From assembly GCF_024710485.1 (NCBI RefSeq), contig NZ_JANJUQ010000033.1, positions 1 to 64,000 of the forward strand: a DNA stretch of 64,000 nt. Direction: 5' to 3'. Below are positions 35,291-44,469 of this stretch, in pieces (position 1 is the stretch's first letter; each line of letters begins with the position of its first letter). A program made the position numbers and the translations under genes. The notes beneath the pieces were generated by a model, which was given only the letters and a program-made list of their open reading frames with translations, was not told the origin of the DNA and made no database searches. Origin of the DNA: Flavobacterium sp. GTDB taxonomy: Bacteria; Bacteroidota; Bacteroidia; Flavobacteriales; Flavobacteriaceae.

Positions 35291-35334
35291 AGCAATGTGT
35301 ATATTTATTTAGCGTTATAAATGTACTAAAAACA

Positions 35335-35365
35335 TTGAAAGATTATTACAAATGTCATACTTTTG
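35335..35365 (+). promoter_or_regulatory. sucA promoter
   Basis: TTG (35335-35337), 20 bp, then TACTTTTG (35358-35365), 41 bp before the sucA ATG. This supports the start at 35407. Confidence 0.75.
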
Positions 35366-35406
35366 CAATTGATTTTCTAATACTAAGAATATTTACAGCT
35401 AAAATC

Positions 35407-38178
35407 ATGGATAGGTTTTCCTTTTTAAACGCAGCACACACCGAATTTTTTGCCGATTTATACGAACAATACCTTCAAAATCCCGATAGCGTAGAGCCAA
35501 GTTGGAGAGCCTTTTTTCAAGGGTTTGACTTCGGGATGACCACCTACAATGAAGAGCAAGCCGAAGGTCAAGTGACCTTTGCTTCAAACAACAATCAAGA
35601 TTGTAGTATCGTTTCCGATAAATTGCAAAAAGAATTTAACGTATTACGACTAATTGACGGTTACAGGACTCGTGGCCATTTGTTCACCCAAACCAATCCG
35701 GTGCGCGAAAGGAGAGTATATGAACCTAATTTAGATATTGAAAATTTTGGCCTGACAGCTGCAGACATGGATACCGTGTTTGACGCAGCCAAAATTTTAG
35801 GAAAACAACCTTCCACCTTAAAACAAATTTTAGTGCATCTGAAAAGCATGTATTGCGAACACATTGGTATCGAATACATGCACATGGAAAACCCAATTTA
35901 TGTGAATTGGGTACAGGAGCGTATCAATAAAAACGACAATCAACCCGAATTTAATGCCGACCAAAAGAAACATATTTTGGGTAAATTAAATGAAGCGGTT
36001 TCCTTTGAAAACTTCTTGCACACCAAGTATGTAGGACAAAAACGTTTCTCTTTAGAAGGTGGTGAAAGTATTATCCCGGCGTTGGATGCGGTAATTGAAG
36101 CGGCAGCCGAAAGAGGAGTGGAGCATTTTGTAATGGGAATGGCGCACCGCGGTCGTTTGAATACATTGGCGAACATCTTCGGAAAACCAACCCAAGACAT
36201 TTTCTCTGAATTCGACGGCAAAGATTACGACAAAGAGTATTTCGACGGCGACGTAAAATACCACTTAGGATTAACCTCCGAAAGAAAAACCCAATCCGGT
36301 AAAAAAATCAACATCAACTTGGCGCCGAATCCTTCGCACTTGGAAACTGTTGGTGCTGTGATTGAAGGAATTACTCGTGCCAAACAAGACAAATACTTCC
36401 CGGACGATTTCTCCAAAGTATTACCTATCGCCGTGCACGGGGATGCCGCAGTAGCCGGACAAGGAATCGTATACGAAATTGTGCAAATGGCCCAACTAGA
36501 CGGATACAAAACCGGAGGAACCATTCATATTGTAATTAACAACCAAGTAGGTTTTACGACCAACTATTTAGACGCGCGTTCGTCAACCTATTGTACCGAT
36601 ATTGCTAAAGTGACCTTGTCACCGGTATTACACGTTAATGCGGATAATGCTGAGGCAGTAGTGCACGCGATGTTATTCGCTTTAGATTTCCGTATGCAAT
36701 TCGGAAGAGACGTATTCATCGATTTGTTAGGCTACAGAAAATACGGCCACAATGAAGGTGATGAGCCTCGTTTTACCCAGCCGTTGTTGTACAAATTAAT
36801 CGCTCGTCACAAAAATCCGAGAGATATTTATGCTGAAAAATTAATCACTGCCGGTATTGTAGATGCAGCGTATGTGACCAAAATAGAAAATGAGTACAAA
36901 GCCAAACTCGACGAAAATTTACAGGCTTCCCGTAAAAAGGATTTGACCATCATCAAGCCATTTTTACAAGACGCTTGGGAAGGATTTGAACAGGTTTCGG
37001 TAGAAGAAATGTTGAAAAAGTTCGACACTACTTTCGATAAAAAGAAATTAGACGCCATCTTGGAAACTATTTCTACTTTACCGACCGACAAAAAATTTAT
37101 CAGCAAGATTACCAAGATCGTTACTGATAGAAAAACCATGTATGATAACGACGCCATCGATTGGGGAACTGCCGAGGCTTTAGCTTATGGTTCGTTACTT
37201 ACCGAAGGTTACGATATTCGTTTGTCGGGTCAAGATGTGGAAAGAGGAACATTCTCTCACCGTCATGCAGTGGTAAAAGTAGAAGACAGCGAGGAAGAGG
37301 TAATCTTATTGAATGCATTAAAAGATAAAAAAGGAAAGTTCAACGTTTTCAACTCGTTCCTTTCTGAATACGGTGTTTTAGGATTTGACTATGGTTATGC
37401 CTTAGCCAATCCGAATGCCTTGACCATTTGGGAAGCACAGTTCGGAGATTTCTCTAACGGTGCCCAAATCATGATTGACCAATACATTTCTTGTGGCGAA
37501 GACAAATGGAACAACCAAAACGGTATCGTATTGTTATTGCCTCACGGATACGAAGGACAAGGTGCCGAACACTCGTCAGCGCGTATGGAGCGTTACTTGC
37601 AGTTGTGTGCTAAGCACAATATGTACGTAGCCGATTGTACTACGCCGGCCAACTTCTTCCACTTGTTGCGTCGTCAAATGAAGACCAAATTCCGCAAACC
37701 GTTGGTGGTATTCTCTCCAAAAAGTTTGTTGCGTCACCCATTGTGCGTTTCGACTCGTGAAGAATTGTACAACGGTCAATTCCAAGAAGTAATTGATGAT
37801 GCGTCAATCGATAAGAAAAAAGTAAAAACCTTAGTCTTCTGTACCGGAAAATTCTATTACGATATTTTAGCCGAAAGAGAAAACTTAGACAGAAATGACG
37901 TAGCTTTGGTTCGCATTGAGCAATTGTTTCCGTTACCGACAGAGCAATTAAAAGCCGTTATTGCTAGTTATCCGAATGCCGACGATTTTGTTTGGGCACA
38001 GGAAGAACCAAAAAATATGGGTGCTTACAGCTATATGTTGATGAATTTCGACCTAGTGCCATGGCGTTTAGCTTCGTTAAAAGCCTATGCCGCACCGGCT
38101 GCCGGAAGTCATACACGTGACAGAAGACGTCATGCAGATGCGATTAGAATGGTATTCGATAAGAATTTATTTAGATAA
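35407..38178 (+). CDS. sucA: 2-oxoglutarate dehydrogenase E1 component
   Basis: From ATG 35407 (MDRFSFLNAAHTEFFADLY) the 923-residue protein is the thiamine-diphosphate-dependent E1 that decarboxylates 2-oxoglutarate in the TCA cycle. Conserved parts include YVGQKRFSLEGGES, MGMAHRGRLN, the ThDP region GDAAVAGQG, and GHNEGDEPRFTQPL. A frame open from 35335 is not used because it would include the promoter. Followed by sucB after a 160-bp spacer holding a repeat element; no lpd (E3) gene is present here. Confidence 0.97.
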   Translation: MDRFSFLNAAHTEFFADLYEQYLQNPDSVEPSWRAFFQGFDFGMTTYNEEQAEGQVTFASNNNQDCSIVSDKLQKEFNVLRLIDGYRTRGHLFTQTNPVRERRVYEPNLDIENFGLTAADMDTVFDAAKILGKQPSTLKQILVHLKSMYCEHIGIEYMHMENPIYVNWVQERINKNDNQPEFNADQKKHILGKLNEAVSFENFLHTKYVGQKRFSLEGGESIIPALDAVIEAAAERGVEHFVMGMAHRGRLNTLANIFGKPTQDIFSEFDGKDYDKEYFDGDVKYHLGLTSERKTQSGKKININLAPNPSHLETVGAVIEGITRAKQDKYFPDDFSKVLPIAVHGDAAVAGQGIVYEIVQMAQLDGYKTGGTIHIVINNQVGFTTNYLDARSSTYCTDIAKVTLSPVLHVNADNAEAVVHAMLFALDFRMQFGRDVFIDLLGYRKYGHNEGDEPRFTQPLLYKLIARHKNPRDIYAEKLITAGIVDAAYVTKIENEYKAKLDENLQASRKKDLTIIKPFLQDAWEGFEQVSVEEMLKKFDTTFDKKKLDAILETISTLPTDKKFISKITKIVTDRKTMYDNDAIDWGTAEALAYGSLLTEGYDIRLSGQDVERGTFSHRHAVVKVEDSEEEVILLNALKDKKGKFNVFNSFLSEYGVLGFDYGYALANPNALTIWEAQFGDFSNGAQIMIDQYISCGEDKWNNQNGIVLLLPHGYEGQGAEHSSARMERYLQLCAKHNMYVADCTTPANFFHLLRRQMKTKFRKPLVVFSPKSLLRHPLCVSTREELYNGQFQEVIDDASIDKKKVKTLVFCTGKFYYDILAERENLDRNDVALVRIEQLFPLPTEQLKAVIASYPNADDFVWAQEEPKNMGAYSYMLMNFDLVPWRLASLKAYAAPAAGSHTRDRRRHADAIRMVFDKNLFR

Positions 38179-38180
38179 TT

Positions 38181-38305
38181 AGGCGCTTAATCCCGCTTTC
38201 CGCAGTATCTTTTTTGTCACCCCGAGCGCAGTCGAGAGGCAATGGATAAAAAAGGATACTTGCTGCACACGAACGAAGTGACTGCCGCAGGAATCGGGGC
38301 TAAAA
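38181..38305. repeat. REP-like intergenic repeat element between sucA and sucB
   Basis: GC-richer than its surroundings. It contains the phrase CACCCCGAGCGCAGTCGAG, an inner inverted repeat AGTATCTTTTTT (38204-38215) / AAAAAAGGATACT (38248-38260), and outer parts TTAATCCCG / CGGGGCTAA. Elements of this pattern are, from general knowledge, abundant between genes in Flavobacterium genomes. It can fold in the sucAB transcript. Confidence 0.6.
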
Positions 38306-38340
38306 ATAAAGTAGAAAACAACACTATAAAATTATAAAAG

Positions 38341-39567
38341 ATGATTTTAGAAATGAAAGTCCCTTCACCGGGAGAATCGATTAAAGAAGTAGAAATTGCA
38401 ACTTGGTTAGTACAAGACGGCGATTATGTTGAAAAAGACCAAGCCATCGCTGAGGTAGATTCAGATAAAGCAACTTTAGAGTTACCGGCAGAAGCCAGCG
38501 GAATTATCACGCTAAAAGCCTCTGAAGGTGACGCAGTAGCGGTTGGCGCAGTAGTTTGTTTAATCGATACCAGTGCTGCTAAACCAAGTGGTGCCGCTCC
38601 GGCAGCAGTTGAAGTTAAAGCTGAAGCACCAAAAGCTGAAACGCCTAAAAAAGAAGAAGTAAAAGCAGCTCCGGCTCCGGCCACTACTTATGCGGCTCAA
38701 GCACCTTCTCCGGCAGCTCGTAAAATATTAGAAGAAAAGAACATCCAACCAACGGATATAGTAGGTACCGGAAAAGGCGGACGCATTACTAAAGAAGATG
38801 CAGTAAACGCTGTACCATCAATGGGAACACCAACAGGAGGTAACCGTGGTACCGAAAGAACCAAATTGTCGATGTTGCGTCGTAAAGTAGCGGAAAGATT
38901 AGTTTCGGCTAAAAACGAAACAGCTATGTTGACTACGTTCAACGAGGTGGACATGACCAATATCTACGCGTTACGCGACCAATACAAAGAGGAATTCAAA
39001 GCCAAACACGGTTTAGGCTTAGGCTTTATGTCGTTCTTCACTAAAGCGGTTACTCGTGCGTTACAATTATATCCGGATGTGAACTCAATGATTGACGGTC
39101 AAGAGAAAATATCTTTTGATTTCTGCGATATCTCCGTAGCGGTTTCAGGACCTAAAGGGTTAATGGTTCCGGTAATGAGAAATGCCGAAACATTATCATT
39201 CAGAGGTGTAGAAGCGGAAATCAAGCGTTTGGCCTTAAGAGCCCGTGACGGACAAATCACCGTAGATGAAATGACCGGCGGAACGTTTACCATTTCTAAT
39301 GGTGGTGTTTTCGGAAGTATGTTATCTACGCCAATTATCAATCCACCGCAATCGGGTATTTTAGGAATGCACAACGTAGTGGAAAGAGCTATTGTTAGAA
39401 ACGGACAAATCGTGATTGCTCCGGTAATGTACGTGGCTTTATCGTATGATCACAGAATCATAGACGGACGTGAGTCGGTTGGATTCTTGGTAGCGGTAAA
39501 AGAAGCCTTGGAAAATCCGGTAGAAATTTTGATGAATAACAACCCTAAGAAAGCTTTAGAGCTATAG
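38341..39567 (+). CDS. sucB: 2-oxoglutarate dehydrogenase E2 (dihydrolipoyl succinyltransferase)
   Basis: The 408-residue protein has an N-terminal lipoyl domain with Lys43 in DSDKATLEL as the lipoylation site, an Ala/Pro/Lys-rich linker (about 80-120), an E3-binding domain (PAARKILEEKNI... about 123-158) and a C-terminal catalytic domain with active-site HRIIDGRE near 371. It transfers the succinyl group to CoA. Downstream of sucA, ended by a terminator. Confidence 0.97.
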   Translation: MILEMKVPSPGESIKEVEIATWLVQDGDYVEKDQAIAEVDSDKATLELPAEASGIITLKASEGDAVAVGAVVCLIDTSAAKPSGAAPAAVEVKAEAPKAETPKKEEVKAAPAPATTYAAQAPSPAARKILEEKNIQPTDIVGTGKGGRITKEDAVNAVPSMGTPTGGNRGTERTKLSMLRRKVAERLVSAKNETAMLTTFNEVDMTNIYALRDQYKEEFKAKHGLGLGFMSFFTKAVTRALQLYPDVNSMIDGQEKISFDFCDISVAVSGPKGLMVPVMRNAETLSFRGVEAEIKRLALRARDGQITVDEMTGGTFTISNGGVFGSMLSTPIINPPQSGILGMHNVVERAIVRNGQIVIAPVMYVALSYDHRIIDGRESVGFLVAVKEALENPVEILMNNNPKKALEL

Positions 39568-39606
39568 GGTTTCTACCTGCCTCGGATGAGGCGCCTATAT
39601 ATATGT

Positions 39607-39642
39607 AAATCCCGTCTTGTGCTAAACGAGACGGGATTTTTG
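39607..39642 (+). terminator. sucAB terminator
   Basis: Stem AAATCCCGTCT / AGACGGGATTT with a T-run, 40 bp past the sucB stop. Confidence 0.85.
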
Positions 39643-39769
39643 TTAAAAATTGTGCGTTCTTAAAAAATGTAAATGAGCATAAAAACTATTCTTACTTCTA
39701 ATTCATAAAAAGCAAAGGTTTATTATTTATTTTAGCGGCTTGAAGTTTGTTGCATTTTTCGGTTTCCTC

Positions 39770-41479
39770 ATGTTTAGAATTATTTGTCATTGTCTCCTAC
39801 TATTGTCTTTTTCCTCGGTATTGGCTCAGGAATTAAGCGAGTCTGAAATTAAAATCACCCGAAGCATACAAGAAAACCTTATTGCCAATCCCGAAAAAGC
39901 TTATGCTGAAGCATTGGAAGTTAGTTGTTCTAAAAACGAGTTGTTTCGTTTTTATGGCAACTATTACATCGCCAATTACTATTATAATAAATCCGATTTT
40001 GCCTCTTCCAGAAAAAAGCTTCTTTCACTTATAAGCAATATTGAAAAAAGTGACACTCCCAAATCGAGCAAAGTTTACCAAGACTTGATAGGAATGTGTG
40101 TCAACAAACTTTTTTATATCCATAAAAATTTAGGAGAGTACGACTCTGCTCTGTTTTATCTTGATAAGTATAAAAAACAGTTACCCGACAATCGTTTTAA
40201 TGAACAATATGGCTTGATAAAAGTGGCCATGGGCGACTACGTTAATGGTATTGCCCTATTGAAACGAGAGCTAAAAACGTCACCACACCTCAAATTAGGC
40301 GTAGGAGAAAAGAAAGCGATGAATAAAAAGTTGTTTGCAGACAAACACAATATTATCGGCGAAGCATTCCAAATGTATTACATACAAACCAAGAAACCGA
40401 TTTACTTAGATTCTGCCAATTTCAACTTTAATATAGCCGCAACTATGTTGTTGCAAGATAACTTTTATCCCGATTATACCAGAGCCTTATTGTATATGCG
40501 AGAGGCTAAAAGTGCGGCTTTATCGGGAGATTACCAACAATCATTATCATTATACCGAAAAGGGAAAAAGTATCCGGTTATCCAAGAACATATCAGAACC
40601 GTACAGGTATTTGATTTAGGAATGGCCGATTGTTTTTATCATTTAAAGCAAATTGATTCGGCGTTTTACTATGGTCAAAAATTCATACAAAGTTATCAGT
40701 TGACCAAAGTTTCTAATGAAAACTTGTTGATGGCCTATAACATTATGACGCAATGTTACAATGAAAAAAAGGATACCAAAAACGCCTACCGCTATGCCCA
40801 AAAAAGTTTGACCTTAATCCAATCTATTGAAGGCATTAAAAACAAATCTTTAAATTTTTTACACAATTATGATTTAGCGGTTATTAAAGAAGAATCCAAT
40901 AAGATTATTGCCTCTAAAAATTATTTTAAAATTTCACTTTTCGGGATTTTAATTGTTTTAGGAATTGTTGTTTTTAGTTTTTATTACTATTACAAGAATC
41001 AGAAAGAAAAGCACCATCAGTTTTTAAAAATTATCCAAAATCTGAAAGAATCTAAAATTTCAGAGCTTGATAAAACTCAAATCAATACCACCGAAGCACC
41101 ACTGCCTAAGCAAACTATTGATGATGAGCTTGTAGAAAAATTGGCATCAGGTTTAAAAAAATTAGAGCAGAAAGAAGCTTACTTGGATCCGAATTTCAAG
41201 TTGGCTTTTGTAGCCAAAAAATTAAATACGAATACGGCGTACTTATCACAATACTTCAACCAGGTCATGCAAAAAACCTTTTCAGAATATACCCAAGAAT
41301 TGCGCATTCATTATGTGCTTCAAAAGTTAGTTGACGCTCCTTATTTTCGCAAATATACCTTGCAAGCCATAGCCGAAGAAGTAGGATATAAGGATGCCAA
41401 CACCTTGGTCCGTGTTTTTAAAAAGCAAACCGGACTTTCTCCAAATTATTATATTGAAAAGTTAGAAAATACAAATTAA
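39770..41479 (+). CDS. TPR-membrane-AraC hybrid regulator
   Basis: From ATG 39770 (MFRIICHCLLLL) the 569-residue protein has a signal peptide ending VLAQ, a periplasmic region of TPR-like helices (about 25-375), one membrane helix (FGILIVLGIVVFSFYYYY near 395-412), then a cytoplasmic AraC-type helix-turn-helix domain (LAFVAKKLNTNTAYLSQYFN and AIAEEVGYKDANTLVRVF, about 480-565). Such proteins sense an envelope signal with TPRs and act on DNA from the membrane. It lies before a T9SS substrate gene, a possible target. A TTG 30 bp upstream is a less likely start. Confidence 0.88.
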   Translation: MFRIICHCLLLLSFSSVLAQELSESEIKITRSIQENLIANPEKAYAEALEVSCSKNELFRFYGNYYIANYYYNKSDFASSRKKLLSLISNIEKSDTPKSSKVYQDLIGMCVNKLFYIHKNLGEYDSALFYLDKYKKQLPDNRFNEQYGLIKVAMGDYVNGIALLKRELKTSPHLKLGVGEKKAMNKKLFADKHNIIGEAFQMYYIQTKKPIYLDSANFNFNIAATMLLQDNFYPDYTRALLYMREAKSAALSGDYQQSLSLYRKGKKYPVIQEHIRTVQVFDLGMADCFYHLKQIDSAFYYGQKFIQSYQLTKVSNENLLMAYNIMTQCYNEKKDTKNAYRYAQKSLTLIQSIEGIKNKSLNFLHNYDLAVIKEESNKIIASKNYFKISLFGILIVLGIVVFSFYYYYKNQKEKHHQFLKIIQNLKESKISELDKTQINTTEAPLPKQTIDDELVEKLASGLKKLEQKEAYLDPNFKLAFVAKKLNTNTAYLSQYFNQVMQKTFSEYTQELRIHYVLQKLVDAPYFRKYTLQAIAEEVGYKDANTLVRVFKKQTGLSPNYYIEKLENTN

Positions 41480-41631
41480 GTATTTTAAAATCAATAAAAT
41501 AGCTTTAGTTTCATCAGCTGATTATTTATAAATAGTCCGATAAAAAAATTGGTCTGACCGTTCTTATCACATAGTTTTGGCGGGAATTAAATCAAAATTT
41601 AACCCCAACAAATTCCACCTAAAACAGAATT

Positions 41632-42999
41632 ATGAAAAGAACAATTACTCTCTTATTACTATTACTATCATTACAAACGTTTGCGCAATGCTGGCAAAGC
41701 ATTAGTGCCGGAGAATATCACTCTTTAGCTGTAAAGGATGACGGAACCCTTTGGGCTTGGGGTAGAAATGTATTATACCAATTAGGCGATGGTACTGATG
41801 TAACTAAAAACATTCCAACACAAATAGGAACAGCCAATAATTGGGTTTATGTACACGCCGGTTATTCCTCTTCATATGGTATAAAAGCGGATGGCACACT
41901 TTGGGCTTGGGGCAGTAATGGTGCAGGAAAATTAGGTGTAGGAAATACAAATTGGGTTATACCTACTCCTACTCAGATAGGAACCGCTACCAATTGGCTT
42001 AGTGTAAGCGACGGTTGGTACCATACCATTGCTGTAAAAACCGATGGCACGCTATGGGCTTGGGGTGACAATGAATATGGGCAATTGGGCGATAATACAA
42101 CAGTGGATAAACTTACTCCAACACAAATCGGTACGGCTACAAATTGGCAAAGTATAGCAACAGGAATATATCATTCTCTTGCCATAAAAACCGACGGAAC
42201 CTTATGGTTTTGGGGTTCCAGATTTAATATATACGGAACCTCAACTCAAAACAATAGTCCAACTCAAATAGGAACCGATACCAATTGGCTAAAATTAGCC
42301 GGGGGTCAACACCATTGTGCTGCTATAAAGACTAACGGAACACTTTGGACTTGGGGTGAAAATTCAACCGGGCAACTGGGCGATGGAACAACTGTTTATA
42401 GAACAACTCCTATTCAGGTTGGAACCGCAACGGATTGGCTAGATGTATCAGCCGGTACTCGTTATACAATTGCCACCAAAAACAATCTTTCTTTTTGGAG
42501 TTGGGGATATAATTATGGTGGGCAGTTAGGTCTTGGAACATCCGGAAATACATCTGATGTATATATCCCAACGCAAGTCGGTACTTCCCTGGATTCAAAC
42601 AAAATTTCCGCAGGAGGTTATCATGTCTTAGTAAAAAACAGTGATGGCTTTATACGAGGAACAGGAAGTAATGTTGTAGGTCAAATAGGTGATGGAACTT
42701 TTGTACAAAAAAATACATTCACTTACATTTCATGCTATCCTTCAACACTTTCAAACGAAGATCTTGCCATAAAGGAATTCAAAGTATATCCAAATCCTGT
42801 TAAAGATATTTTAAACTTTTCTTTTGATAAAGAGATTACAACAGTTTCGATTTGCAATTTATTAGGACAAGAAGTTTTGTCAAAATCTGTAAAAAGTAAT
42901 GAAACTTCTGTAGATGTTGCCGACTTGTCAGCAGGAACTTATTTGATAAAAATAACCGCTGACAGCGAAGTAAAAACATTGAAAGTTATAAAGGAATAA
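41632..42999 (+). CDS. RCC1-repeat protein with type IX secretion sorting domain
   Basis: The 455-residue protein has a signal peptide (about 1-18, ending QTFAQ) followed by about seven RCC1 repeats of 50 residues each (pattern GYHTIAVKTDGTLWAWGDN...GQLGDNT...PTQIGTATNW), forming a beta-propeller, and a C-terminal type A sorting domain (FKVYPNPVKDILNFSFD... GTYLIKITA..KTLKVIKE, about 380-455). It is expected to be exported to the cell surface or outside by the T9SS. Binding partner is unknown. Just downstream of the TPR-AraC regulator and 35 bp before another secreted protein gene. Confidence 0.92.
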   Translation: MKRTITLLLLLLSLQTFAQCWQSISAGEYHSLAVKDDGTLWAWGRNVLYQLGDGTDVTKNIPTQIGTANNWVYVHAGYSSSYGIKADGTLWAWGSNGAGKLGVGNTNWVIPTPTQIGTATNWLSVSDGWYHTIAVKTDGTLWAWGDNEYGQLGDNTTVDKLTPTQIGTATNWQSIATGIYHSLAIKTDGTLWFWGSRFNIYGTSTQNNSPTQIGTDTNWLKLAGGQHHCAAIKTNGTLWTWGENSTGQLGDGTTVYRTTPIQVGTATDWLDVSAGTRYTIATKNNLSFWSWGYNYGGQLGLGTSGNTSDVYIPTQVGTSLDSNKISAGGYHVLVKNSDGFIRGTGSNVVGQIGDGTFVQKNTFTYISCYPSTLSNEDLAIKEFKVYPNPVKDILNFSFDKEITTVSICNLLGQEVLSKSVKSNETSVDVADLSAGTYLIKITADSEVKTLKVIKE

Positions 43000-43034
43000 C
43001 CCATACTATTAACCATTTTTTACAAAAACCAAAG

Positions 43035-44156
43035 ATGAAAAAAATTATTTTGCTGGCTTGCGTCGCTTTTACAGTAAACAGCCAAGCTCAGTTATTAAAC
43101 AAATTAAACAAAGCAAAAAACACAGCCAATCAAGCATCAGAAGTGGTTGAGACTGTAGAGAAAGGAAAAGAAGCAGTCAAAAAAGGCGATAAAAAGAAAA
43201 AAGGCGGTGGCGGCGGTTTTCCGACAGGGTTAAAATTAGACTGGACTACCTTCAAACAAACACCCGCTATAACTATGAGCTCTCTTCTTTACGGAACAGG
43301 GACCAGTCCGGGATTAATCAATAGTTATACAGCTACTTTTATTCCAAATAAAACGGTTGACGGAAGAACGGTTCATGCCTTTTCGGATCAATCGGAGTAT
43401 TTAAGAATCAAAGTATTTAAAGACAACCAATACATGAACTATTTTGAGTATTCCGGTGACCAAGTTTTTGACGACGGTAAGAAAACAAAATTCAATGAGC
43501 CAAGTAGTCGCTATCAACGTGATGGTGAATGGGTAGGACATTCGGAATCATTTATAACACAATGGGGTCCGGGAAATTACCGTTTGGATTTTTATGCCGG
43601 AGATAAAATGTTTTATTCCTTTGATTTTGAATTGGTGAAATTGACCAATAATGATCCTTATGCAGCGATGAATGAAATGTATGTGGTTCGTGGTCCGTGG
43701 AATAACTTCGCATATTTGAATCATGCCGATAGCGGAAATCTTCTTTTTGGGTTTTACCTTACTCACGAAGAATTTATGCCGAATCCATCCAACAGCAGAA
43801 AAACTACCAAAAGTGTAAAATGGTCGGTAAATATGTTCAAGGACAACAAATTGTATGCGCAACATTACGGTAACGGTCCTAGCACAGCACAAGTAGAACA
43901 AGCCAAATGGAACGAAACTCAGTGTGCGTTCAAATTAGTGGGTAAGCCTGGCGAAATTAAATTTGCCGATTTAACCGATGGTAGCTACAGAATCGAAGTG
44001 ACTGTAGAAGGAGAAGCCAAGCCAAGAGTTTATAAATTTACAGTTAAAGACAAAAAAATAGTATTGATTCCGGAACAAGACAGAACTAAAAATACAGATC
44101 CAACCCGACTTATCGAAGGATGGAACGACTTTTTTTGGTTGAAATTGGAAAAGTAA
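43035..44156 (+). CDS. Secreted protein of unknown function
   Basis: The 373-residue protein has a signal peptide (about 1-18, VNSQAQ), then a low-complexity Lys/Glu/Gly segment (about 22-65: TVEKGKEAVKKGDKKKKGG) and a beta-rich globular part with many aromatic residues (KLDWTTFKQTP, YRLDFYAGDKMFYSFDFEL, SVKWSVNMFKDNKLYAQHYG, WNDFFWLKLEK). No family is recognised. It sits 35 bp after the RCC1 gene, so the two may form an operon. Confidence 0.75.
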   Translation: MKKIILLACVAFTVNSQAQLLNKLNKAKNTANQASEVVETVEKGKEAVKKGDKKKKGGGGGFPTGLKLDWTTFKQTPAITMSSLLYGTGTSPGLINSYTATFIPNKTVDGRTVHAFSDQSEYLRIKVFKDNQYMNYFEYSGDQVFDDGKKTKFNEPSSRYQRDGEWVGHSESFITQWGPGNYRLDFYAGDKMFYSFDFELVKLTNNDPYAAMNEMYVVRGPWNNFAYLNHADSGNLLFGFYLTHEEFMPNPSNSRKTTKSVKWSVNMFKDNKLYAQHYGNGPSTAQVEQAKWNETQCAFKLVGKPGEIKFADLTDGSYRIEVTVEGEAKPRVYKFTVKDKKIVLIPEQDRTKNTDPTRLIEGWNDFFWLKLEK

Positions 44157-44252
44157 TCTTTACGATGAAAGACTCCAGCAATGGGAATGAAGCAAGAAAG
44201 ATTTTTGTAAAAAGAAGTCTGTAAGCCTTTTGAATTTAAATAATTGTGGTTA

Positions 44253-44286
44253 GCGTCCCGACTGAAAAGTCGGGTTTCGCTTTTTT
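44253..44286 (+). terminator. Terminator of the 43035 gene
   Basis: Nested stems GCG...CGC and CCCGACT / AGTCGGG followed by a T-run. Confidence 0.75.
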
Positions 44287-44396
44287 AGAAGATGCTGTGG
44301 AGTTTCTGATTTTTCAACTGCATATTTAAAATACCATTTAGTCTTCTAAACGGGATTTTTCGTTTATTTGCATAAGTCTGTGTTAAGATATTGTTT

Positions 44397-44457
44397 GCGT
44401 TAGGGATTGTAGCAAGTACCGTGTACTGCGAAAAGCCCGACCCGTAGGGTAACGCCC
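44397..44457. repeat. Flavobacterium-type intergenic repeat element
   Basis: Starts GCGTTAGGGATTG and ends AAAGCCCGACCCGTAGGG plus TAACGCCC. GCGTTA (44397-44402) and TAACGC (44450-44455) are inverted termini. Elements with these ends are, from general knowledge, common between Flavobacterium genes. Confidence 0.6.
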
Positions 44458-44469
44458 AAAAAATCAACT

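Larger units (their letters stand above)
44157..44469. other. Intergenic stretch with terminator and repeat element
   Basis: About 310 bp. It holds a terminator at 44253-44286, an AT-rich middle with no convincing gene, and a repeat element at 44397-44457 ending 12 bp before the MFS gene. Confidence 0.5.

Noticed and set aside
41632..42700. Tandem DNA repeats that might suggest a CRISPR array
   Set aside because: The periodicity of about 150 bp comes from RCC1 protein repeats in an open coding frame; there are no short palindromic repeats with unique spacers.
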